A stretch of DNA of 64,000 bases from assembly GCA_958431225.1 (NCBI GenBank), contig OY288107.1, forward strand, positions 1,453,501 through 1,517,500, written 5' to 3'. How positions within the stretch are numbered: position 1 is the stretch's first letter; the number at the start of each line of letters is the position of its first letter. Below the pieces are notes generated by a model. It was given only the letters and a program-made list of their open reading frames with translations, made no database searches and was not told the DNA's origin. The stretch is from an uncultured Alphaproteobacteria bacterium (lineage in GTDB: Bacteria > Pseudomonadota > Alphaproteobacteria > Puniceispirillales > UBA1172). Made by a program: the position numbers and the translations under genes. Shown piece after piece: positions 1-10,600 of the stretch.

Positions 1-811
1 TATCCACAGAAATATCGGGCGCATCCACCGCTTTCATGCCGACTACATGATAGCCGCAATCCACATGATGCGTCTCGCCGGTCACGCCCGATGCCAAATC
101 AGACAGCAAATACACCCCCGCACCGCCAATATCCGCGAGCGATACATTGCGCTTCAACGGCGCATTATAGGCGTTCCATTTCAAAATATAACGAAAATCG
201 CCGATGCCCGATGCGGCTAGTGTTTTGACGGGACCTGCCGAAAGGCTATTGACGCGGATATTGCGCGCGCCCAAATCCACCGCCAAATAGCGCACGGATG
301 ATTCTAACGCCGCTTTCGCCACGCCCATGACATTGTAATGGGGCATGACGCGCTCGGCACCATAATAGGTCAGGGTGAGAATCGCCCCGCCATCATTGAG
401 CAGGCGTTCCGCGCGCGCGGCAATGGCGGTTAGCGAATAGACCGAAATATCCATCGTGCGCGTAAAATTATCGCGCGAGGTGCTGACATAATCGCCTTTG
501 AGCTCCTCTTTGTCCGAATAGGCAATGGCATGGACGATAAAATCCAGCTTGCCCCATGTTTTTTCGATGGCTTGGAACAGGCGGTCAATATCGGCATCAT
601 TGCTGACGTCGCAGGGCAGAACTATATCCGAATCAACGCTCGCGGCGAGGGGACGGACGCGCTTTTCTAGTGCCTCGCCTTGAAACGTGAAGGCGAGTTC
701 TGCGCCGGCTTCATGCGCGGCGGCGGCGATGCCCCATGCCAGCGAACGGTCATTAGCCACCCCCATAATCAACCCTCGCTTAGATTTTAGGATTTGCGTA
801 TATTCTGACAT
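1..811 (-). CDS. fabI: Enoyl-[acyl-carrier-protein] reductase (NADH), partial
   Basis: This enzyme catalyses the last reduction of each fatty acid elongation cycle, turning trans-2-enoyl-ACP into acyl-ACP with NADH in the cytoplasm. About 270 codons are present and the reading frame runs off the left edge without a stop, so only the extreme C-terminus is missing; family members are about 260-275 residues. The N-terminus (MSEYTQILKSKRGLIMGVAND) has the FabI-type cofactor loop rather than a classical TGxxxGIG. The catalytic Tyr-x6-Lys pair is visible as YNVMGVAK, with Tyr159 and Lys166. The ATG at 811 follows an AAGG ribosome binding site. It is transcribed away from pdxH. Identification is strong. 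Confidence 0.95.
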   Translation of the reverse strand, partial: MSEYTQILKSKRGLIMGVANDRSLAWGIAAAAHEAGAELAFTFQGEALEKRVRPLAASVDSDIVLPCDVSNDADIDRLFQAIEKTWGKLDFIVHAIAYSDKEELKGDYVSTSRDNFTRTMDISVYSLTAIAARAERLLNDGGAILTLTYYGAERVMPHYNVMGVAKAALESSVRYLAVDLGARNIRVNSLSAGPVKTLAASGIGDFRYILKWNAYNAPLKRNVSLADIGGAGVYLLSDLASGVTGETHHVDCGYHVVGMKAVDAPDISVD

Positions 812-922
812 AATACCCTTCCTTGTTGCGATTGATGATAGCATAATGTAATAAATTTTTGTCAAAAGATAGATGCAGACGCAAAAATTTATACAATCAC
901 TTATGCAATTATAGGGGAAAAT
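812..922. promoter_or_regulatory. Divergent fabI/pdxH intergenic region
   Basis: This AT-rich gap of 111 bp separates the start codons of two divergent genes and must contain both promoters. I could not assign -35 and -10 boxes with confidence. The pdxH ribosome binding site (AGGGGAAA) lies just before 923. Confidence 0.5.
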
Positions 923-1525
923 ATGACCGATTCAAATGAATTTGCACCAAACACGCCAGACCCTTTCGCGCTATTTGATGCGTGGATGCGTGAGGCGGAG
1001 GGCGCGGAAATCAACGATGCGAGCGCGGCGGCTTTGGCGACAATGTCCGAGGCGGGGTGGCCGTCGGTGCGGATTGTGCTGATAAAAGGGCGCGATGCCG
1101 AATCGGTGCATTTTTTCACCAACTACAAAAGCCGTAAAGCCGATGAGCTAGCGGCAAACCCGCGCGCCGCTTTAAATTTCCATTGGAAATCCTTACGCCG
1201 TCAAGTGCGGATGGTAGGGCGCGTGGAACGGCTAGAGGCGGCACAATCCGACGCCTATTTCGCCAGCCGTCCGTATGGCAGCCGCATAGGGGCATGGGCA
1301 TCAAAGCAATCGCAAATTTTGGCGGGGCGCGATGCGTTAATGGCACGAGTGCGCGAGTTAGAAGTAAAATACCCCGAAAACCCACCCCGTCCAGATTTCT
1401 GGGGCGGTTATAGGCTCATCCCGCATGAAATAGAATTCTGGCAAGACAGCACTTCACGCCTACATGACCGCTTTCGTTATGATTTGGATGAGAAGGGGTG
1501 GCGGATGGTAAGGCTTTATCCGTAG
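923..1525 (+). CDS. pdxH: Pyridoxamine 5'-phosphate oxidase
   Basis: PdxH is an FMN flavoprotein that oxidises pyridoxine or pyridoxamine 5'-phosphate to pyridoxal 5'-phosphate. The 200-residue protein is near the usual 200-220. It has the FMN-binding core (residues about 45-110, including RIVLIKGRD and the FHWKSLRRQVRMVGRVE segment), the substrate-phosphate motif SRLHDRFRY near the C-terminus, and the family-typical end RLYP. The ATG at 923 follows AGGGGAAA. It is a single gene with no partner on the same strand. PLP made here would serve the aminotransferase and cysteine desulfurase elsewhere in the window, but no direct link is implied. Confidence 0.95.
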   Translation: MTDSNEFAPNTPDPFALFDAWMREAEGAEINDASAAALATMSEAGWPSVRIVLIKGRDAESVHFFTNYKSRKADELAANPRAALNFHWKSLRRQVRMVGRVERLEAAQSDAYFASRPYGSRIGAWASKQSQILAGRDALMARVRELEVKYPENPPRPDFWGGYRLIPHEIEFWQDSTSRLHDRFRYDLDEKGWRMVRLYP

Positions 1526-1533
1526 GGGGAGGT

Positions 1534-1604
1534 GCGGTGGCGTGGGCGCGAATTTAGTGACGGCGCGGCGCACCCTCAGGGTGGTAGCGTGGGCGTGGAT
1601 TTAG
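1534..1604. repeat. Imperfect 24-bp direct repeat downstream of pdxH
   Basis: Two similar G-rich units, about 1534-1557 and 1580-1604, share the pattern GG-T-GCGTGGGCG-GATTTAG. Between them is a small inverted repeat (CACCC TCA GGGTG, 1571-1583). No run of T follows, so it is not a classical terminator. The rest of 1526-1687 leads to the next gene, whose ATG follows GGAGGA. The role is unknown. Confidence 0.4.
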
Positions 1605-1687
1605 ATTTTTAGATTCCTGTTGCAAATGCTGTATTGTTGTTTTAGGGTTGTAAAAAATGCACTATTTTACCGATGGAGGACTAAACC

Positions 1688-4600
1688 ATGCCGAACGATC
1701 TGACAGCAAAACGGAATTTGTTAAACGCGCGCGCGGATGCGCCGACGTCTCAACGTCAAAAGCTCACCTCATCGGGCTTCACGGCTAGTATTTGGACGCT
1801 TTCGGGCGTGGTGTTGGTTGCTTGTAGTTCGGTTGAGGATTTCTTGGGGCTAGATGATGGCGGCGGCGGCGGTCGGGCGTTGCATGTGCAGAATAGCCCG
1901 GTGCAAGGCGCAAGGCTCTATTTTTTCGCTTTTGATACAGATGGTGATGGGATGCTTAGCGATGCTGAAAAAGCGGCACAGGACGCGCAATATCCCGAAG
2001 GTTTTGTCACCGACGCTTCAGGTGCGGCGCGCAATATCCCTGCCGAGTTTTACGGCAAGCCGTTTGTTGCGATTCTTGACGGCGCGATTGATACCGAAAC
2101 TGGCGCAGAATTAAGCGGTGAGTTGCGTTCCATCGCCAATGCGGATGATCAACACCTCCTAGCCTCACCGATTACGGATTATATTGCGACTCAGCTTGCA
2201 TCGGATCTCGAGCCTGAAGCAGTGATTGCCGCCGCCGCCGAAGAGGTTGCCGAATGGTTAGGGTTAGACACCACCGCCCCGCTGCCCCCTGAACAAGAAC
2301 AAATGCGCGATACAGAATTACGCGCGATTCTCAACCATGCGAATTATCAAGGCGGTGATGCGCGCATTGAAACTCTGGCGGCATATTTGGCGAACACGCC
2401 ATCCCCCGACCCAACAGAAATAACGCGGATATTGCTTGGCGATACGGCTGACCCCGACAACACGCTCATCGTTGTTAGTGAGGATATGGTTTCTAGCGAT
2501 GCCGTAACCATAAGCGTGGATGCGGATGGTGCGGTGCTTGATTCGCATATTGCGACAATTCATGCGGTGAGCCATGGGGATAATCTCGTGCGGTATGACA
2601 TTGTTGATACGGATGATGAGACTGTTACTGACGGTCCTTTCAGCGTTGATTCTTCAAGCGGGGTGATTTCGGTTGCGGGAGGTCAAACCCCGCCCACCGG
2701 CACCATGATGCTACGCATTATGGTCAGTAACGGCGATGCTGCAGAAACCGAAATCGTGCTTGTTGAAGTCACGGTTGCGGATGCCCTGACTTTGGAAGCA
2801 ACTGATACTGAATTTGAGGTGATGGAAAATGTTGATGGCGCGGATTTAATTAGCGGCATCACGGCATCTCCGGGCATCACTGCCACCGATTTTGTCATTC
2901 GTGAGGCTGTTCCTGCGGGTTTAGGTTTTCTCGTGGATAGGCTTGAAATTATGGAAGATACCACCACCCCCGGCACTTTCAACCTAATGCTGAAAAGCGG
3001 CGAAACCCTAGATTTTGAGGCGATTCCCGGCGGCGTTCTTAATCTGCACGTTTTTGTTGAAAATAGTGCTGGTGTGCGCTCCGCCCCGTTAGAAATTGCC
3101 ATCACGGTTACTGATGCGAATGATGCGCCGATTTTCCAAACTGCGGCGCAAAATTCCAACCTCGACTACACGGCGGAGATTCCCGAAAATGCCGCGATGA
3201 ATGAAATGGTTGCGCAGGTTGGTGCGATTGATGTTGATGCGGGTGATTCTGTGACCTATGAAATCACTAACGGCAACACCGGCAACGCATTTTCCATTGA
3301 TAATCGCGGCGTGATTCGTGTTGCGGATGCGAGCGCGTTGGATTATGACACCGCCCCCAACACTTACACGCTAACCGTCACGGCAACCGATAGCACTGGT
3401 GCGACAGCAACGCAAGACGCAACCGTCACCATCACCCTCACCGATATCAACGATGTCATCCCCACCTACACCGAATCTGGTGCCAGTGATGCTTCGGTGC
3501 AAATCGTGACGGCGGCGGAGAATACCGCCGACACAAGCACGGGTTATAGCATCACCATCACCGATGCGGATACGAACAATATTTTCAGCGTCAGCGTTAG
3601 CGGTGATGCCCGTGACCGCTTTGAATTCCAAGACCAAGGGGCTGGCGTTTGGGAGCTATTCCTCAAAGCAGGCGAAGCCGTAAATGAGCCAGAAGACGCA
3701 GAAATCCGCCTCACCTACAGCGTCAGCGATGGCGAAAATGAGGCGGCAGATAGGGGTTCGGTCACGCTTGATGTCGTTGATACGCCGGTGAGTTTCACGC
3801 CCCTGAACGACCCGATGGCACTGATGGCGCCGGAAAATGATATGGCTTGGATGTTGCAATTAGAGGCGACCTCGGACGCTGGCGGCAGTGGTGGCACATC
3901 CCCGATTGCTAGATATGAGTTCGTTGATGGTTCTAGCGTCTCTCAATCTTCGGGCATTTTCCGCATTAGCGACATGGGGCTAATCACCATCACGCAGGCA
4001 TTTGATTTTGAGGACAGCAACCCCAATTCTTACGAATTCACCGTCCGCGCCACCGATAGCCGCACCGACCCTGAATCTAACGAAATCACCTTCACCATAA
4101 CCGTGGAAAATGTGGATGAAGGCGATGCGGTATTTGCGCTCACTGGCACGGCTGAGGCGGGTGAGACATTGACGGTGATGCAAACCATGGCAGACCCTGA
4201 CGGCATTGTGCCTAACAGCATCAACTATATTTGGCGTTGGGAAGATGCCACTGTATCTGACCCATTTGCCGAGGACAGATTCAAAACATTGCTTGACGAA
4301 AACGACAACCCGCACACAGGGAGCACTTACACGATTCCCGCTGGCGCAGACCTAACCAACATTCTGGGTTATGAGGTTAGCATTGAATACAGGGATAATT
4401 TCGGTGCTGAATTTTCTGTAGCCGGAGAAAATTCAAAAACAGCTTTCTTGGCAACATCAACGGTGACTTTCACGGCAAACTCGTCCCCTTTTGCCATTGA
4501 TGAAGCCGATGATATCACCACCAACACGCTTGGCACAGCTGGCGATGGCGTTTTGGCGACCGTGACGGCAACATCTAGCGAGAATCAGGATGTATCCTAT

Positions 4601-7600
4601 GCGCTCACATCTGCCACAGCTAGCGATGGTTCTGACGCAAGCAGTCTGTTTTCCGTTGATTCTGACGATGGGGAGGTCAGATTCGCTGATTCAAGCGTGG
4701 ATTTGGATTTTGAAACCATCTCACAATACACGCTAATCATCACCGCCTCCGCCCGAAAATCATCTACGGACACAACTTTGGACACAAACACCGCCACCGT
4801 CATCATCAATGTGGGCGATGTCCAAGAAGGCGAAGCCAATTATGAAATTAGCGAATCAGGCACTATTCTAACCGTTGCGCTAACTGACCCTGACCCTGCT
4901 TCTGCGACCTATTCTGGCGACCCTGATGGCGTTGTTGGTGATGTGATGTTCCGCTGGTTCACGACTATTGATGGGGGTATGACCAAAAATTATATTGGTG
5001 ATGCAAGCACTTCAAACATGCTAGACATTTCTCCCGCCACCCCACCGATGCGAGACCCTAATATGCTGACGCTGGATTATCTGACAACTACAAGCGTCCC
5101 AACTGTTACGGCTGGTAATGAAGGTTGGTATTCGGTGACAGGCGATGCCTTAAATATGCTTGACCCGAATAATATGGACGCGATTGACCCTGATTCGGCT
5201 ACTGGGCATCGGTTTATTCTTGGTCTTCGTTTTCCTAATAATGTCGATTTGGATGGCGGTAGCGGCAATGATGAATATGTCATCACACCCGGCGCCGAGG
5301 GCGGGGACACTGAGGGTATTAATATTGTAGATGTAGAAGGACACAATAGGATCATTATTGGCGACACGATAACAACCGATGCTTTCACTATAAGCCACAC
5401 GCTTACGAGTGTTAGCACAAGGAATGATAATTATTTTCTTGTATTTGATAGAACCACCACTTTTAGTAGTGGTACTAGCACCTCAAGCGTGACTATTTCT
5501 GTCAGAAAACCCACGGGACCTGATAATTCCGTAGTATTCGCTTTTGAAGCGGGGGATGATTCGGGGCGTACATTCACCTATGCCGAACTTGAAGCCCATC
5601 TTAGCGGCACAGAATTATCTTACGGCGTGGAAATCAGCTACACTGATGGACAAGGCAAGGACGAGGCATTTGATGTTTTCGCCTCGCCAATAGATTTCAC
5701 CGATGGCACGGATTCTGTATCCTCCTACACTGGCACAATCAATGAGGATGGCACACTCCTAGCCGACAATGCTGGCGATGACATTCCATTGCCGCAAGTA
5801 GTGGCGGTCGTGGAAGATGCGCCCATGGGTAGCACAATAAAATACGCATTTTTGGTTAATGCCGAAACTGGTCTTACGACCGGCTCGTTTTCAGGTTTTT
5901 CCATTGATTTTGATGATGGTACGATTACCGCGTCTAGCACGATTCCCGGCACAGATTTCAATTACGACCTTAACCCCCCTAGGGAGAGCATCACCCTAAC
6001 CGTGCGCGCGACTTATGATACTAATGGTGCTAACACTGGTGGTGATGTGCATACTAGGGATGTGGATGTGGTAATTGCTGTGAACGACCTCAACGACGAA
6101 ACCCCTGAAATCGGTGCATTGCAGGTAGATGCAAACGCCCCGAGCGCGGTGGCGGGCGCGCCAACATTGGCGGGGGGGACTACTGGCATTGATATGCTAA
6201 CTGGCACGGCTGGTGCTGACCACATTGCTGGCGGAGATGGTGCTGACAAAATCACTAGCGGCGGCGGCAACGACCATATTTTTGGCGGTGATGGCGATGA
6301 CGTCATCACGCTTTCGGATGCGTCAGGGAGCGTGGAAACCGTCTATTACCGCTTTTCATCACAGGGTTCATTCCCATGGGGAGGCGGCGCTGAGGGCTAT
6401 GATATTATCCACAATTTCCGCCGTGGCGAAGATAGGCTTGTGCTCATTGATACCGACGGCACACCCATTGACCGAGACACATTTATAAGCAATGACAATC
6501 GCGGTTTTGATGGTGGGCGCTTGACTGCCACCCATATTTATGATCAGACTGATATGGAGACTTTGCAAGGGCTACGAATCTCGTTTAACGACGGCACCGG
6601 GTTGCAAGTCAATTTCCATTCTGATGATTATGAGGTTCACGATACCCCTGTTGCTAACTTGCCAGACAACACCATGATACCAAGTTATTTCAACATAGAA
6701 ACCGATGACGACAATCTGCAAGTCATTAGCACGGCGGATATACCAGCAATTTTAGGCGCAGACATATTCATCTCCGAAAAATACACCAGCACCCATGGCG
6801 TATTTGCGAATCTTCCCGCCTCCGATGCTGATGGCACTAGCCCGAATAATGCAATTACGAGTTATGACATCACCGGCGGCACCGGCGAGACCCTTTTTGA
6901 CCTTGCCGATGATGGCGATATTAGCGTGAAAGCTGGCGCAACATTGGATGCCACCGAATACACGCTAATCATCACCGCCTCCGATGGCGGCGACACCCCT
7001 ATGACATCAGACCCAAAAACAATAACCATAGGCATATTAGAAGATTCGCTTGCGGAATATAGCCTTGTGCAACCTAACGGCCAAATAGCCGTCATGCTAG
7101 ACACCGCCGATGCCGATGGCGTTGTCGGCACGCCTAGTTATCAGTGGTTCAAAATCAACACCGATGGCACGAGGATGAATGTTGGCACCGATACGACAAC
7201 TTACACGCCACCTATGGCTGATGAGGATTTGATTCATGGCGTTACCATCACCTACACCGACACGTTTGACGTTGACGCAGGGACGCAAACGACCGTTGAA
7301 GCCCTAACCACACCCATAAAAATCACCAACGCCGATGGCGATATTGTCCCGTCCTACACCGCCCCCGTTGGGGAAGCTGAAGATCCCGACGACAATACAA
7401 TCATCATAGATGTAGATGCAAGTGTGGAAAATGCGCCAGACGGTCATGTAATAGGCTATAAATTTAGGCGCGGCGATAACGACTTTCACTTCAATGACCC
7501 TAGCAATACTTTTGCAATTAATGATGATGGCGAGATACGCCTAGCTCTCGGAGCGACTCTGGATTTCGAAACCACCCCAAGCTACACCCTAACCGTGAGC

Positions 7601-10600
7601 GTGGCATACGATGCGGATGGCATGGTTGGTACGGACGACCAAGCGCATAGGGATGTGCAGGTAATCATCAACGTGGAGGACGTAAACGAACACACCCCCG
7701 CATTCGCACCCTTAAAAATAGTGGAAGATTCGGGCGCAGTGGCGGGGATTCCTGTTGCGGCATTAGCGGGGCTAACTGGCACGGCTGCGGCTGAACACAT
7801 CACCGGCACTACGGGGGATGACACCACCATCACTAGCGGCGGCGGTGCAGACCATATCTTTGGCGATGCGGGCGATGACACCATCAGGCTTGATGCGGCG
7901 GCAGGGAGCGTGGAAACCGTCTATTACCGCTTTTCTTCCGCAGGGTCAGGCGCATGGGTGGGCTCAGACGGCATTGACACCATCGAAAATTTCCGCCGTG
8001 GCGAAGATAGGGTCGTTTTCATAGACACCGACGGCTCGCCCATAAGCCGGACTGACTTTTTGAACAACAACAATCGCGGCGCTTCTGGCGGGCAACTGAC
8101 TGTCAAATTACTTACCACTGAAACGATGCCTACTAGCGCAACGCTCACAACCGTGAATGGGATAGAAATCCAATTTGATGCCAACAACAAATTGGTGTTG
8201 AATTACCATAGCGATACCACCCCATCTTGGGCGCGCACTGGTGGTGGTGCCTATTCTAGCTCGGCTCCAACTTTCATAGGCACCAATGGCGCAGGTTTTG
8301 ATGATACAACCGATACATTGACCAACCACGCTGACTTACTGCCAAACTATTTCGGCGACACAGGCAACACCAATCTGCAAGTCATGGGCGATGATATTTT
8401 GACAAGGCTAGGGGTAGACATCCTAATCTCCGAAAAATACACCAATGCCCATGGCGTATTCGCAAAACTCCCCGCCAGCGATGATGATGGCTCTGCCCCG
8501 AATGATGAAATCAACTATTTCATCCTCGCCGGTAGCACGGGCAGGGGGGTTTTTGACTTTACCGCAAACGGCGATATTAGAGTGAAAGCTGGCGCAACAT
8601 TGGATTACGACATCGCCACCGAATACACGCTAATCATAGAAGCCTCCGACGGCGGCTCCCCGTCTATGACATCAGACCCAAAAACAATAACCATAGGCAT
8701 ATTGGAAGATTCGCTTGCGGAATATAGCATTGCTGAAGATGAAGCTAGCGGTGAATTGACCGTTGCGCGCATCAGTGAAGACCTTGATGGCGTTGATGAC
8801 ACGCCTAGTTATCAGTGGTTCAAAATTAACACAGATGGCACGAGGACGATTATTGACACTGCGACCTCAACAACTTACACGCCACCTACGGATGATGAGG
8901 ATTTGATTCATGGCGTTACCATCACCTACACCGACACGCTTGACGTCGCGGCAGGGACGCAAACGACCGTTGAAGCCCTAACCACACCCATAAAAATCGC
9001 GGATGCCGATGGCAATATTGTGCCGTCCTACACCGCCCCCGTTAGCGAAGATGCAGTTTTCGGCGACCCGGCGATTGTGCATGTAGATGCAAGTGTGGAT
9101 GGTGCGTCAGCAGATAGCGTAATTACCTATTCCTTTAGGCTCGGTGATAACGACTTTAACGTCCGTGATTCTAGCGGTATTTTTATAATTGGTAATAATG
9201 ATGGCATGATAGAGGTAGAAGACGAAACGAATTTGGATTTTGAGACCACCCAAAGCTACACCCTCACCGTGCACGTGCGCTACGATGCGGATGGCAGCGG
9301 CATGACCACGGACGACCAAGTGGAGAGAGATGTGCAGGTAATCATCAACGTGCAGGATGTGAACGAATTCGCCCCCGAATTCGCACCCTTGGCGATAGTG
9401 GCAGATTCGGGTGCGGTGGCAGGGATTCCTGATGTTACGGCATTAACGGGGCTAACTGGCATGGCGGCGGCTGAACACATCACCGGCACCGCTGGTGCTG
9501 ACACTATCACTAGCGGCGGCGGTGCAGACCATATCTTTGGCGGTGCTGGCAATGACGGCATCACGCTTTCAACGGATGCAAATAACGTGGAAACCGTCTA
9601 TTACCGCTTTTCTTCCGCCGGGTCAGGCGCATGGGTAGGCTCAGATGGCACGGACGAAATCCACAATTTCCGCCGTGGCGAAGATAGGGTCGTCTTTATT
9701 GATACCGACAGCGGCGACGCCATCAGCCGGACTGACTTTTTGAACAACAACAATCGCGGCGCTTCTGGCGGGCAACTGACTGTCAAATTACTTGCCACTG
9801 AAACGCCTTCTAGTGGCGTAACTCAAGTAACCATAACGGGGATAGAAATCCAATTTGATGCCAACAACAAATTGGTGTTGAATTACCATAGCGATATAAC
9901 ATTTAGTTACAATTCGACTACTGGATCCCCTAGTGCCACGGGCTTACCTTTCATAGGCACCAATGGCGCAGGTTATGATTCTACAACAAAAACATTGACC
10001 AACCACGGCTTACTGCCAAACTATTTCGGCGACACAGGCAACACCAATCTGCAAGTCATTGGTGAAGCCGATTCACCAAATTTCGGCGGAGACATCCTAA
10101 TCTCCGAAAGGCGCAGACATGAGGATGGCGTATTCGCCACCCTAGCCGCCACCGATGAAGATGGCGCCCCAAATAATGCAGTGAGCTATAAAATCACCGG
10201 CGGCACCGGCATGGATATTTTTGCAATTGACGAACATGGCGGGATTCGCGTAGCAAGCGGCAGAGGATTTAACACCGAAGGCGGCACCGAAGCCCTAACC
10301 TACACGCTAACCATAGAGGCGTCCGACAGCGCCGACACCCCTATGAAAGCAACAGAAACCATCACCATAGGCGTAGAGGTAGATCATCTTTCGGTTTATG
10401 GCATTGATGATGAGACAGCTGGTCAATTGGAAGCCGTATTAGACACCGAAGATTCTGATGGCGTGGTTGCGGCTAGCGTTAGGTATCAATGGTTCACCAC
10501 CGACGGCACATCCATAAACCTACTTGGCACGTCCACGGATTCAGAAACGCGTGACATTTCCAGCCACACACTCCCGACGGGCTCAGTCTATGGCTTGACC

